64,000 nt of DNA from Flavobacterium sp. J49 (GTDB lineage: Bacteria > Bacteroidota > Bacteroidia > Flavobacteriales > Flavobacteriaceae): contig NZ_JAAQQU010000098.1 in the NCBI RefSeq assembly GCF_011742145.1, forward strand, positions 62,001-126,000. Reading direction: 5' to 3'. A model generated the notes under the pieces. It saw only the letters and a list, made by a program, of their open reading frames with translations. It ran no database searches and had not been told where the DNA came from. The position numbers were made by a program, and so were the translations under genes. Of this stretch, positions 47,007 to 55,835 are shown piece after piece. The first letter of the stretch is position 1. Each line of letters opens with the position of its first letter.

Positions 47007-48362
47007 TTACAACTCAAACTCTTGTCCCATCATAGGAACACTGCAATTAAATCCGTATTTTTCTTGAATTTTGAGGCGCAGTTCATCAGCGGGTTCGTTT
47101 TCGCCGTGGACTAAAAACACTTTTTTGGGTTTGTCTTTTAGTTCCGAAAGCCAATTGAGCAAATCATTTTGGTCTCCATGCGCCGATAAACCTTCGATTT
47201 CTAAAATCTTGGCCAAAACCGGATAGTATTTACCATAGATTTTAACTTCGGCAGCACCTTCCAATAATTTTCTTCCTCGAGTTCCTTCGGCTTGGTAACC
47301 CACTATGATTACGGTGGTTTCGGGCAAACCAATATATCGTTCCAAATAACTCAATACTCTTCCACCGGTAATCATGCCGCTGGCTGCTATAATTACTTTG
47401 GTTTGTTTGTCAAAAATTGTAGCTATGGTTTCCTGATAATCGGTGTTCATGGTAAACATTCTGCACATGTCTATGCATTCCTGTTCGGATAATTTGTGCC
47501 AATGGCGATTGTTCATAAACACATCCAACACACTGATGCCCATAGGCGTATCAATTACATATGGAATATCGGGGATTTTTTCTTCTTTTTTCAATTGCCA
47601 AAGCAAATACATCAAAGTCTGTGCGCGTTCTACCGCAAAACTCGGGATAATCACTGTTCCGTTTGCTTGAACTGTATTGTTGATGTAAGTTTCCAATAAC
47701 AATTTAACGTCTTCTGCCGGATGAATTCGATTGCCGTAAGTACTTTCGAGAAAGACATAATCGGCTCGTTTTGGTTTTACAGGCGCATACATTAGTACAT
47801 CATCATCTTGACCAATATCACCTGAGAATATTACCGTTTTGTTTTCCAATTGCAATTCGATTGAACAAGCGCCGATGATGTGTCCGGCATTGCTGAATTT
47901 GGCGGTAATTTCGGCATCGAGTTTTACTTCCTCATTAGGTTTTACCACTCTGAAAAGCGGAAATACTTTTTCAGTTTGAGCCAAATCGTATAAGGGTTCG
48001 GCTTTTTCATGTTTGGAAAAATGTTCTTTGTTGGCTTTCTCTGCTTCTTCTTCCTGTATTTTGGCACTGTCCAACAAGATTAACTTTGTGATGTCTTTGG
48101 TCGGACTCGTGCAATAGATTTTCCCTTCAAACCCTTGATTGACCAATCTTGGCAACCAACCACAATGGTCAAGATGGCCATGAGTAAGCAATACAAAATC
48201 GATAGTACTTGGTAAAATTGGCAACGGTTCCCAATTGAGTTCTCGCAAAGTTTTGATGCCTTGAAACTGTCCGCAATCAATCAGGATGCGAATGCCATTG
48301 CTTTCGATTAATGTTTTAGAGCCTGTTACGGTTCCTGCGCCGCCTAAGAATTTGATTTTCAT
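47007..48362 (-). CDS. MBL-fold beta-CASP metallo-hydrolase (RNA-processing type)
   Basis: 451 residues. The metallo-beta-lactamase motif HxHxDH is at 61-66 (LTHGHLDHCGWL), with further ligands in NAGHIIGACS and SGDIGQDDDV. The beta-CASP insertion includes IIPSFAVERAQTLMYLLW and AASGMITGGRVLSYLERY, and a final motif HGENEPADELR is typical of RNA-cleaving members (CPSF73/YSH1-like). No KH domain is present. It probably acts as an RNase. Its ATG lies 1 bp past the stop codon of the ATP-cone/nuclease gene, so the two are translationally adjacent and probably functionally linked. Confidence 0.92.
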   Translation of the reverse strand: MKIKFLGGAGTVTGSKTLIESNGIRILIDCGQFQGIKTLRELNWEPLPILPSTIDFVLLTHGHLDHCGWLPRLVNQGFEGKIYCTSPTKDITKLILLDSAKIQEEEAEKANKEHFSKHEKAEPLYDLAQTEKVFPLFRVVKPNEEVKLDAEITAKFSNAGHIIGACSIELQLENKTVIFSGDIGQDDDVLMYAPVKPKRADYVFLESTYGNRIHPAEDVKLLLETYINNTVQANGTVIIPSFAVERAQTLMYLLWQLKKEEKIPDIPYVIDTPMGISVLDVFMNNRHWHKLSEQECIDMCRMFTMNTDYQETIATIFDKQTKVIIAASGMITGGRVLSYLERYIGLPETTVIIVGYQAEGTRGRKLLEGAAEVKIYGKYYPVLAKILEIEGLSAHGDQNDLLNWLSELKDKPKKVFLVHGENEPADELRLKIQEKYGFNCSVPMMGQEFEL

Positions 48363-48363
48363 T

Positions 48364-49194
48364 TTAAATGTATTTACAGAGTTCGGAAGCTTCTTTGATG
48401 ACGTTTTTCACTCGAAGTGGACTCAAACCAATTTGTTCCAGCGCTTCCATGTTGTTGATGATTTCTTTGGCCAAAATAATATCCTGAACCAACAATTTGT
48501 CTTTTTCGGCCAATGTCAAAGTGGTCAAGCAAGTAATAGGATACAATTGCCCTTCATCGATTCTTTTTCGCAAACTGGAGTCCTTTGGATAATCCCAACT
48601 CAGCAATTGCAAGCCAGAACAATGGGCAAACGTTATAGCATCAGCAGTAAATCGGTTATTAGTGACTATCCAACAGCCCGAAATTTTATCTTTTCCGGTG
48701 AAAATTAAATGGTTTCTATCTTTCAAATCATTGAATCTTGACAAAATATACATGGGCACTTTAACATCAGAATTGGTTTCGCTTTTGGCGTGAAATTTAC
48801 ATTCTACCATTTCGAGATAATCGTTCTTCATAATGGCAACATCTACTTCGTGACCGACACATTTTCCTGATAAAAAAAGATTAGTTTGGGTCAAATAACC
48901 TTCTGAAATAAACAAACGGGCTATGTACTTTTCGAAGAAAAAACCAGCCGGTCCAAGCAATTGAATGGCTGCCTTAAGGTTGTATCGCGCCGCATGCGAA
49001 TGAGAAGACTTTTTGAGTAAGTTGAACGCCAACTTGTAGATTTTTTTGGTAGAAATGCCTTCATAGATTTGTTTTTCTATGATTTGCAAAACATCTTCCA
49101 CCACTTTTTTATCGGCACCTGATTTGAGCAAGGAACTCTTGAGTTTGTCCCGATTAAAATCAACTATACTTCCCGAATGCTTGACAATTTTCAT
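48364..49194 (-). CDS. ATP-cone plus PD-(D/E)XK restriction-endonuclease-like protein
   Basis: 276 residues. The N-terminal 85 residues match the ATP-cone domain (KIVKHSGSIVDFNRDKLKSS, then AARYNLKAAIQLLG). The middle is a PD-(D/E)XK nuclease-like core with E88, D118 in GHEVDVAI, and ExK at 131-133 (MVECKFH), followed by VTNNRFTADAITFA typical of Mrr-like folds. The C-terminal part (about 240-276, LEQIGLSPLRVKNVIKEASE) is helical. The ATP-cone may sense dATP or ATP. No methylase partner is near, so a simple restriction system is unlikely. It sits between exosortase F genes and the beta-CASP gene. Confidence 0.82.
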   Translation of the reverse strand: MKIVKHSGSIVDFNRDKLKSSLLKSGADKKVVEDVLQIIEKQIYEGISTKKIYKLAFNLLKKSSHSHAARYNLKAAIQLLGPAGFFFEKYIARLFISEGYLTQTNLFLSGKCVGHEVDVAIMKNDYLEMVECKFHAKSETNSDVKVPMYILSRFNDLKDRNHLIFTGKDKISGCWIVTNNRFTADAITFAHCSGLQLLSWDYPKDSSLRKRIDEGQLYPITCLTTLTLAEKDKLLVQDIILAKEIINNMEALEQIGLSPLRVKNVIKEASELCKYI

Positions 49195-49250
49195 AGTAAA
49201 CGAAGTTAAATTCCGACTGGCAGAATAATAGTAAAGTTACGAAAAAGCAC

Positions 49251-49697
49251 TTACTTTTTAACTTGTTTCTGATAATAAAAAGCGGGTATGAAAAGAAGAA
49301 TGAAAATCGGCTGAATTATAAATCTTCTGAGGTAGAACAGTGTCATTTTGTTTTCTTCACCAAAAAATGTCAAGACAAAAATAAAGCTTATCATCAATAT
49401 TGAACCTAAAACCATGTATAACAACATCGAGAATTTGACGATTTTGGTGTCTTTAAAAATCACATACAGTAAAAATAGTGAAATCACCGAATTGAGGTAA
49501 AATCGAATTCCTAAACTAAAAAACAGTTTGAAAACATTGAAATGAGGCAATTTGGCGTGGGCATATTCGCTTTTGAAATAGGCCAAAAACGGGTCGTAAA
49601 ACAATTGGTCTTCGAAAAGTCGGATGCCGATTAACAAGCCTATCAGCAACAATGACCAAAACACTTTAGATTTATTTTTTAGCAGTAGTTGTAGCAT
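49251..49697 (-). CDS. exosortase F system-associated membrane protein
   Basis: About 148 residues from the ATG at 49697 (MLQLLLKNKSKVFWSLLLIG); the frame continues 15 codons upstream into xrtF without a better start. Four hydrophobic helices are visible (about 12-28, 58-76, 84-106, 118-140). The sequence RLFEDQLFYDPFLAYFKSEY and the position directly after xrtF match the small partner protein that accompanies exosortase F in Flavobacteria. The role of the partner is unknown. It overlaps xrtF by 26 bp, implying coupled translation. Confidence 0.82.
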   Translation of the reverse strand: MLQLLLKNKSKVFWSLLLIGLLIGIRLFEDQLFYDPFLAYFKSEYAHAKLPHFNVFKLFFSLGIRFYLNSVISLFLLYVIFKDTKIVKFSMLLYMVLGSILMISFIFVLTFFGEENKMTLFYLRRFIIQPIFILLFIPAFYYQKQVKK

Positions 49698-50229
49698 GTA
49701 ATGAAAATTTATTGACCCAAACAACCCAAAGTAAAAATACAATTCCGTAAATGACTAAGGGGAAAATAACGCCGTGTAAAATATGTTCAAACCTAGGATA
49801 ATGATATAAAGCGATACACAATAAAGCGATTCTAGCGATATTTAAAACGTGTATTAAAACACTTCCCAACAGGATAAAAATGAGCGTTTGTTTGAATTTC
49901 CCGGTAAAAGCAACAACGAATGAAATAAACAAAATAACCACACTCAAGGCATTGCAGCCCTCTATGATTCGGGAAATGTATTGTCCTTTGTAAAAGATCT
50001 TTATGCTGGGTTCTGTGGGATGCGCTTCGATATGGGCTTTGGCATCAAACAAAGTCAGCACCGATTGGGTTTGATTGGCCACCAATTGTGAAAACGAATC
50101 GACTTCATTTTGATCAGCCTCAAACCGGTTCAAATACGACTGATAAATTACCGTCAGCAACACATAAGTCAGCAAAAATTTTCCCAGAAAAAGTAAAAAC
50201 GGCTTGTATTGCAGGAGTAGACTCTTCAA
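49672..50229 (-). CDS. xrtF: exosortase family protein XrtF
   Basis: 185 residues with about five transmembrane helices. The exosortase catalytic residues are all present: C92 in IEGCNALSVV, R133 in LNIARIALL and H152 in HILHGVIFP. Exosortases cleave C-terminal sorting signals at the inner membrane and transfer the protein to an unknown anchor. XrtF is a compact member found in Flavobacteria; its substrates are not established, and I see no candidate with a PEP-CTERM-like tail in this window. Confidence 0.9.
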   Translation of the reverse strand: MKSLLLQYKPFLLFLGKFLLTYVLLTVIYQSYLNRFEADQNEVDSFSQLVANQTQSVLTLFDAKAHIEAHPTEPSIKIFYKGQYISRIIEGCNALSVVILFISFVVAFTGKFKQTLIFILLGSVLIHVLNIARIALLCIALYHYPRFEHILHGVIFPLVIYGIVFLLWVVWVNKFSLHATTTAKK

Positions 50230-50276
50230 AATAGAATTTTTAACAAATTTATATAAAATAAAAAAAGCGCAGTCGT

Positions 50277-50284
50277 TACTTTTG
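50277..50284 (+). promoter_or_regulatory. -7 element of the GAF/fRMsr gene
   Basis: TACTTTTG matches TAnnTTTG and lies 14 bp before the ATG at 50299, implying a leader of under 10 bases. This also argues against a TTG start at 50293. Confidence 0.55.
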
Positions 50285-50298
50285 CATAAAAATTGAAA

Positions 50299-50754
50299 AT
50301 GAATTTCGAAAACTTAAAACCTCAGGTTATTGCTATTCTTTCTGAAGAGGATGTTGAAAGAGATGTAAAACTCAAAAACCTTTGCCAATACTTATCCGAC
50401 AACGTAGACTACTACAACTGGGTTGGTTTTTATTTTGCCAATCACGACAACAGAACCTTACACCTCGGACCTTATGTGGGTGCTGAAACCGACCACACCG
50501 TAATTCCATTCGGAAAAGGCATTTGCGGACAAGTGGCTGAATCCAATGCTAACTTTGTCGTTCCGGATGTCTCCGCACAAGACAATTACATTGCCTGTAG
50601 CTTCACGGTGAAATCAGAAATTGTAGTGCCGCTTTTTGTGAATGGTGTAAACATAGGTCAAATCGATATCGACAGTCATGTGATCGACCCTTTTACTGAA
50701 GCTGATGAAAGATTTTTAGAGTTTGTAAATGAGGAAGTTGCTAAACTTTTTTAA
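50299..50754 (+). CDS. GAF-domain free methionine-R-sulfoxide reductase-like protein
   Basis: 151 residues forming one GAF domain. The fRMsr signature is visible: WVGFYFANHDNRTLHLGPYV, GKGICGQVAESNANFVVPDV and NYIACSFTVKSEIVVPLF. Of the three family cysteines, C76 and C100 are retained at the correct 24-residue spacing, while the first, normally 10 residues earlier, is a histidine (H66). It probably reduces free Met-R-sulfoxide with two cysteines, or could be a ligand-binding GAF protein. It is a single-gene unit between xrtF (divergent) and rpsO. Confidence 0.82.
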   Translation: MNFENLKPQVIAILSEEDVERDVKLKNLCQYLSDNVDYYNWVGFYFANHDNRTLHLGPYVGAETDHTVIPFGKGICGQVAESNANFVVPDVSAQDNYIACSFTVKSEIVVPLFVNGVNIGQIDIDSHVIDPFTEADERFLEFVNEEVAKLF

Positions 50755-50773
50755 GTTTGACTTATCTTTTTAC

Positions 50774-50803
50774 TTGCCTAATCAAAAAAGAAGATTATCT
50801 TTG
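50774..50803 (+). promoter_or_regulatory. rpsO promoter
   Basis: TTG (50774-50776), a 19-bp spacer and TATCTTTG (50796-50803) match the phylum consensus exactly. Transcription would begin near 50810, giving a leader of about 50 bases. Confidence 0.82.
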
Positions 50804-50860
50804 CACACGAATTGAGAAAACCTCATTTCATACATAATAATCATTTAAAATAATATTGGA

Positions 50861-51130
50861 ATGTATTTAAGTAAAGAAACAAAAGCTGAAATCTTCGCTA
50901 AACACGGAGGAAAAGCTGAAAACACTGGATCTGCTGAAGGGCAAATCGCTTTGTTCACATTTAGAATCTCTCACTTAACGGAGCACTTGAAAAAAAATCG
51001 TCACGATTACAACACTGAGCGTTCGTTAGTACTTTTGGTAGGTAAAAGAAGAAGTCTTTTGGACTACTTAAAGAAAAAAGATATCAACAGATATCGTGAG
51101 ATTATCAAAGAATTAGGTATTAGAAAATAA
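50861..51130 (+). CDS. rpsO: 30S ribosomal protein S15
   Basis: 89 residues, the family length. Conserved S15 features are present (SAEGQIALFTFRISHLTEHL, then LVLLVGKRRSLLDYLKKKDI). It binds the central domain of 16S rRNA. It lies directly upstream of pnp, the same order as in many bacteria, but a terminator separates the two. No Shine-Dalgarno sequence precedes the ATG, as is usual for this phylum. Confidence 0.98.
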   Translation: MYLSKETKAEIFAKHGGKAENTGSAEGQIALFTFRISHLTEHLKKNRHDYNTERSLVLLVGKRRSLLDYLKKKDINRYREIIKELGIRK

Positions 51131-51139
51131 TACATATCT

Positions 51140-51166
51140 AAAGAGGTGCTTGCGCGCCTCTTTTTG
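51140..51166 (+). terminator. terminator between rpsO and pnp
   Basis: AAAGAGGTGC and GCGCCTCTTT pair over 10 bp (one G-T) with a TTGC loop, followed by T residues. Confidence 0.85.
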
Positions 51167-51268
51167 TTTTATAAATAAAAGAAAAGTTTCGGTTTTTCAT
51201 TGGGTTACAAACAACTACTACAACAACTACAACACAACTAACCTAATTGTTTAAACGAATTAATTTTT

Positions 51269-53425
51269 ATGATTCCAAAAGTAACCCAAGAAACAATCGA
51301 TTTAGGGGATGGAAGAACCATCACAATCGAAACCGGTAAATTAGCCAAACAAGCAGATGGTGCTGTTGTTGTTAGATTAGGAGACTGTATGCTTTTAGCA
51401 ACTGCAGTATCCGCAAGAACGGCCAATCCAAATGTTGACTTTTTACCATTAACGGTAGATTACCGTGAAAAATTTGCCGCTGCAGGACGTTTTCCAGGTG
51501 GTTTTTTCAAAAGAGAAGCTCGTCCAAGCGACAGCGAAGTATTGACCATGCGTTTGGTGGACCGTGTTTTGCGTCCATTATTCCCGGATGATTACCACGC
51601 TGAAACTCAGGTGATGATTCAGTTAATGTCGCATGACGAAAACGTGATGCCTGATGCTTTAGCTGGTTTAGCGGCTTCAGCTGCTTTAGCTGTTTCCGAC
51701 ATTCCTTTCTACAATTTAATTTCTGAAGTACGTGTAGCACGTGTAGACGGAAAATTCATCATCAACCCAAGCAAAGCGCAATTAGAGTTATCAGATATTG
51801 ATATGATGATTGGTGCCTCATTGGATTCGGTGGCGATGGTAGAAGGAGAAATGAAAGAGATTTCAGAAGCCGAAATGGTAGAAGCCATCAAATTTGCTCA
51901 CGAAGCGATTAAAGTTCAAATCCAAGCTCAGTTGAGATTACAAGAAGCTTTTGGTAAAAAAGAAATTCGTACATACGAAGGTGAAGTAGAAGATGAAGAA
52001 GTTTACAAAAAAGTAAAAGCAGCAGCGTATGACAAATGTTATGCGATTGCACAAGAAGCTTCAGGAAAAAGTGAAAGAGGCGAAAAATTTGCTGCTGTAA
52101 AAGAAGAGTGTAAAGCTTTATTTACCGAAGAAGAATATGCTGAAAATGCTGACTTAGCCGGTTTGGTTGGAAAATACTTCTATAAAACCAACAAAGAAGC
52201 GGTTCGTAACGTAATCCTTGAAAAAGGCATTCGTTTGGACGGAAGAAAAACAACTGAAATCAGACCTATCTGGTGTGAAATCGATTATTTGCCTTCTGTT
52301 CACGGTTCATCTTTATTCACCCGTGGAGAAACTCAAGCTTTGGCAACTGTAACTTTGGGAACTTCCAGAGAAGCCAACCAAATCGATTCTCCCTCTGAAC
52401 AAGGAGAAGAAAAATTCTATTTACATTACAATTTCCCGCCATTCTCAACCGGTGAAGCCAAACCTTTAAGAGGAACTTCACGCAGAGAAGTTGGTCACGG
52501 AAACTTAGCTCAAAGAGCTTTAAAAAATATGATTCCTGCTGATTGTCCTTATACCATCCGTATTGTATCTGAAGTTTTAGAATCTAACGGTTCTTCTTCT
52601 ATGGCTACAGTTTGTGCCGGTACTATGGCTTTGATGGATGCCGGAGTTCAAATGGTAAAACCGGTTTCCGGAATTGCCATGGGATTGATTACTGACGGTC
52701 AAAAATTTGCAGTGCTTTCTGATATCTTAGGAGATGAAGATCACTTAGGCGACATGGACTTCAAAGTAACCGGAACCAAAGACGGAATCACAGCTTGTCA
52801 AATGGACATCAAAATTGACGGATTGCGTTATGACATTATGGAGCAAGCTTTGAACCAAGCGCGTGACGGTCGTATGCACATTTTAGAGAAATTGGTGGAA
52901 ACTATTGCAACACCAAGAGCTGACGTTAAGAAACACGCTCCGAAAATCATCATGAGAACCATTCCTGGTAACTTCATTGGCGCTTTAATCGGACCTGGTG
53001 GAAAAGTGATTCAGGAATTACAAAAAGCTACGGGAACTACTATCGTAATCAACGAAGTAGACGAACAAGGTGTTGTTGAAATCTTAGGAACTGATCCGGA
53101 CGGAATTGCAGCAGTGTTAGCGAAAATTGATTCTATCATTTTCAAACCAACTGTTGGTGAATCTTACGAAGTGAAAGTAATCAAGATGCTTGATTTTGGA
53201 GCCGTAGTAGAATATACTGCAGCGCCTGGAAACGAAGTTTTATTACACGTTTCAGAATTGGCTTGGGAAAGAACAGAAAACGTTGCCGATGTTGTAAAAA
53301 TGGGCGATGTGTTTATGGTAAAATACTTAGGTGTTGACCCTAAAACCAGAAAAGAAAAAGTGTCGAAAAAAGCACTTTTACCAAGACCTCCAAGAGAAGA
53401 GAAAAAAGACGCTCCACAAGGTTAA
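51269..53425 (+). CDS. pnp: polyribonucleotide nucleotidyltransferase (PNPase)
   Basis: 718 residues with the complete PNPase order: RNase PH domain 1, a helical linker, RNase PH domain 2 ([18 protein letters not shown] and the active-site [16 protein letters not shown]), a KH domain with [10 protein letters not shown], and an S1 domain (about 620-695, [20 protein letters not shown]). It degrades RNA by phosphorolysis. The leader upstream is rich in CAA and ACT triplets (51208-51242) and lacks a Shine-Dalgarno sequence. A bidirectional terminator ends the gene. Confidence 0.98.
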   Translation: MIPKVTQETIDLGDGRTITIETGKLAKQADGAVVVRLGDCMLLATAVSARTANPNVDFLPLTVDYREKFAAAGRFPGGFFKREARPSDSEVLTMRLVDRVLRPLFPDDYHAETQVMIQLMSHDENVMPDALAGLAASAALAVSDIPFYNLISEVRVARVDGKFIINPSKAQLELSDIDMMIGASLDSVAMVEGEMKEISEAEMVEAIKFAHEAIKVQIQAQLRLQEAFGKKEIRTYEGEVEDEEVYKKVKAAAYDKCYAIAQEASGKSERGEKFAAVKEECKALFTEEEYAENADLAGLVGKYFYKTNKEAVRNVILEKGIRLDGRKTTEIRPIWCEIDYLPSVHGSSLFTRGETQALATVTLGTSREANQIDSPSEQGEEKFYLHYNFPPFSTGEAKPLRGTSRREVGHGNLAQRALKNMIPADCPYTIRIVSEVLESNGSSSMATVCAGTMALMDAGVQMVKPVSGIAMGLITDGQKFAVLSDILGDEDHLGDMDFKVTGTKDGITACQMDIKIDGLRYDIMEQALNQARDGRMHILEKLVETIATPRADVKKHAPKIIMRTIPGNFIGALIGPGGKVIQELQKATGTTIVINEVDEQGVVEILGTDPDGIAAVLAKIDSIIFKPTVGESYEVKVIKMLDFGAVVEYTAAPGNEVLLHVSELAWERTENVADVVKMGDVFMVKYLGVDPKTRKEKVSKKALLPRPPREEKKDAPQG

Positions 53426-53448
53426 TTCAGAATATATTAATTCATAAC

Positions 53449-53478
53449 AAAACCCGACTCTTTGCTGAGTCGGGTTTT
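53449..53478. terminator. bidirectional terminator between pnp and the surface-repeat gene
   Basis: AAAACCCGACTC and GAGTCGGGTTTT form a perfect 12-bp stem with a 6-base loop between converging genes. Confidence 0.92.
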
Positions 53479-53483
53479 TTATT

Positions 53484-54239
53484 TTACCAATTCACTATAG
53501 GGAATGATCGTTTTGCATTTTTGTTCCAAACACCTATTTGAAATCCTTTGGAATAGGAACGATTATAAATACCAACCTGTACACCACGATTGTATTTGGC
53601 AGCATTTATTAAACCTACATGAATTCCTTTTAATTCGTAGGATTGATTAAAAAATCCAACAGTTGCTCCTTTTAAAGAATTATTAGCATTATAGATACCT
53701 ATTGAAACACCATTTTGAGTGTCTATTATTGTACCCAGAACGGTAACGGAAGCACCATTGAAATCATTAAACTTATTGGCTAATGATATATTCAAACCAT
53801 TCATGCTGGCAGTCGTAAAGAAACAACCCGTACTTAAATTTAACCCGTTGATTTTTAAATACGGGGAGTATTCCCAATTTTTTATTTTTAATCCTTCTCC
53901 ATCACCACGACTTGATAAATCGCTGTTTTTAATTACATCCGGCAAATGCATAATCGCCAAAAAAGCCACAAAAACAGCGGCAACAGGCGCCGGATTTACT
54001 TCTAAATTCAAGCCGTTAATCGTTTGATTGGCAATTCGCCTGTTTTCTACATGACCCAATCCGAAGGCGAAATTTACTTTGTTTATTTTTTTGGACATGG
54101 GTGTAAAGCCAAAAAATTGAGCGTGTTGTTCGACCGGAGTAAATCGTTGTTCGTAAATACTGTTTTGCTGAACAATGGTGTCTTGAGCATAAATGATTTT
54201 AGTCGATAAAATCAAAAGCAATAAAATTCTTGTTTTCAT
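53484..54239 (-). CDS. exported surface-repeat protein (LA_2272-like)
   Basis: 251 residues with a signal peptide (MKTRILLLLILSTKIIYAQ). From about residue 125 the protein is a series of short repeats of the type NGxxVGxxNxxxxxKGxxVGxxN (KINGLNLSTGCFF, NGLNISLANKFN, GVSIGIYNANNSLKG, GIHVGLINAAKYNRG, GVQVGIYNRSYSKG), which fits the LA_2272 surface-repeat family and would form a beta-solenoid-like sheet. Function is unknown; surface exposure is likely. The gene upstream at 54245 is 5 bp away and in the same direction. Confidence 0.8.
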   Translation of the reverse strand: MKTRILLLLILSTKIIYAQDTIVQQNSIYEQRFTPVEQHAQFFGFTPMSKKINKVNFAFGLGHVENRRIANQTINGLNLEVNPAPVAAVFVAFLAIMHLPDVIKNSDLSSRGDGEGLKIKNWEYSPYLKINGLNLSTGCFFTTASMNGLNISLANKFNDFNGASVTVLGTIIDTQNGVSIGIYNANNSLKGATVGFFNQSYELKGIHVGLINAAKYNRGVQVGIYNRSYSKGFQIGVWNKNAKRSFPIVNW

Positions 54240-54244
54240 AATTA

Positions 54245-54745
54245 TTAATTTTGAGATTGTTTAAAGATATATTGGTAATCATACGAACTTCCTGCAGCAA
54301 ATAACAAAACCATTCCTGAATGATCATAATGCTTGTTTATTATTAACCTTCCTTTTTGATCTAAACCTATTTTTAAGCGGTTTACGTTTATAACCCAATA
54401 AATTGGAGGAAATGTTATTCGTTTTTTTTCTATAAAAACTTTAAAATATTTCTTTTTAAATTTTCCTTTAAAGAATTTAACCTGATTTCCGCCTAAAGCA
54501 TTTTTATAATGAATTTCAAGTTCTTTACTATCATTGACTTTCAATCCAATCATATAATCCGAATTTTGAATTTCAAATAATCTTTGAATACTTGTATTAT
54601 TATTTGTCGAATCCAAATTCATATCCTCAGCGATAAATTTTCCTTCTAAATTATTTTTCAAATACTGTAAATCTTTATTCTTTACCGTTTTGTATGAACC
54701 ACAAGAAATAAAGAAGAGACTTAAGCAAGCCAATAGTGTTTTCAT
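54245..54745 (-). CDS. exported lipoprotein of unknown function
   Basis: 166 residues starting MKTLLACLSLFFISCG, a lipoprotein signal with the lipid-receiving cysteine at 15, then SYKTVKNKD. The mature part is strand-rich and basic (EGKFIAEDMNLDS, KFFKGKFKKKYFKVFIEKKR, RLKIGLDQKGRLIINKHYDH), resembling a small lipocalin-like sheet. I recognise no family. It probably forms a two-gene unit with the surface-repeat gene. Confidence 0.75.
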   Translation of the reverse strand: MKTLLACLSLFFISCGSYKTVKNKDLQYLKNNLEGKFIAEDMNLDSTNNNTSIQRLFEIQNSDYMIGLKVNDSKELEIHYKNALGGNQVKFFKGKFKKKYFKVFIEKKRITFPPIYWVINVNRLKIGLDQKGRLIINKHYDHSGMVLLFAAGSSYDYQYIFKQSQN

Positions 54746-54825
54746 AATTATTTGATTTTTAAATTCAAATCAAAACTATTGTGATATTTACAATAATTTT
54801 AACGAAAAGCAATTAAAATAATTTT

Positions 54826-54833
54826 TACATTTG
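54826..54833 (+). promoter_or_regulatory. -7 element of the HTH regulator gene
   Basis: TACATTTG matches TAnnTTTG. It overlaps the upstream in-frame GTG at 54833, which supports the ATG at 54848 as the true start. Confidence 0.5.
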
Positions 54834-54847
54834 TGATTATCGCAAAT

Positions 54848-55810
54848 ATGAACAATCAAGAAACACTGCTCAACGAGATTCGAAAACAGCTTTCCCCATC
54901 GAGTTCTTTAAACGATGCGATTGCTGTTGCTTTAGATATTAGTTATGATGCCGCACACAGAAGGGTTTCAGGAAAAAGTAAGTTTTCTATTGATGAAACG
55001 ATTTTGCTATGCCAACATTATAACTTATCGCTGGACACTATTTTCCATAATGAAAAGAAAATGGTAGTTGAAAAAACCAAAGAAGTCAATTCAGAAGCCG
55101 ATTTGGTGCAATACTTCAAAGATTCTGCAACACATTTGAGTGAATTCGCCAATTCAGAAAATCTTTCCATTTTTTATTCTGCTAAAGACATTCCACTGTT
55201 TTATACCATAGGCGGAAGCTTACTTTCTAAATTCAAATTATATGTTTGGCTCAATCTGTTAATAGGAAAAGAAAACATTTCATCGTTTGAAAGTTTCACC
55301 ATTTCAAATCAATTACAAGAACATTCTTCCTTAATTCAAAATGTTTTTGCCAAAGCTACCGTTCATGAAATTTGGAATGAAACAACCATTAACAGTACTA
55401 TCCAACAAATATTATATTTCTTCGAATCGGGTTTACTCAGCATTAACAATGCCACTGAATTGTATCAGGATGTAAAAAATATGCTGCTCAATATCGAAGA
55501 GAAATCCAGTCAGAATGACATTCACTATCATTTGTACCAAAATGATTTGCTGATTTTAAACAACAGTGTCTTGGTCAAAAACAATGTCAAAAGCAAGCTT
55601 TTCATTCCGTATACGATGCTGGGATATTTTATCACCGACGATTTGGATACGACCAAAAATGCTTCCGAGTATTTTAAATACCAGATGAAGAATTCTAAAT
55701 CGCTTAATCTTTCGGGAACGCGTGATAGAAAGCTATTTTTCAATAAAGCACACCAAAAAGTCGACTACTATATACAACGATTAAACAATCAAATCGATTT
55801 GTTATTTTAA
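54848..55810 (+). CDS. helix-turn-helix regulator with large C-terminal domain
   Basis: 320 residues from the ATG at 54848. The N-terminal 65 residues form a helix-turn-helix of the BetR/XRE kind (SLNDAIAVALDISYDAAHRR, then FSIDETILLCQHYNLSLDTI). The remaining 250 residues are mostly helical, without a known ligand domain (LVQYFKDSATHLSEFANSEN, LGYFITDDLDTTKNASEYFK). Proteins of this plan are common in Flavobacteria and uncharacterised. DUF2339 follows 25 bp downstream on the same strand, so this may regulate or simply precede it. Confidence 0.8.
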   Translation: MNNQETLLNEIRKQLSPSSSLNDAIAVALDISYDAAHRRVSGKSKFSIDETILLCQHYNLSLDTIFHNEKKMVVEKTKEVNSEADLVQYFKDSATHLSEFANSENLSIFYSAKDIPLFYTIGGSLLSKFKLYVWLNLLIGKENISSFESFTISNQLQEHSSLIQNVFAKATVHEIWNETTINSTIQQILYFFESGLLSINNATELYQDVKNMLLNIEEKSSQNDIHYHLYQNDLLILNNSVLVKNNVKSKLFIPYTMLGYFITDDLDTTKNASEYFKYQMKNSKSLNLSGTRDRKLFFNKAHQKVDYYIQRLNNQIDLLF

Positions 55811-55835
55811 AAAGCTAACCTAAAATTTGTAAATT

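Noticed and set aside
48364..49194. Classical restriction-modification system
   Set aside because: The nuclease-like protein has no methyltransferase or specificity gene nearby and carries an ATP-cone, so a restriction system is not supported.
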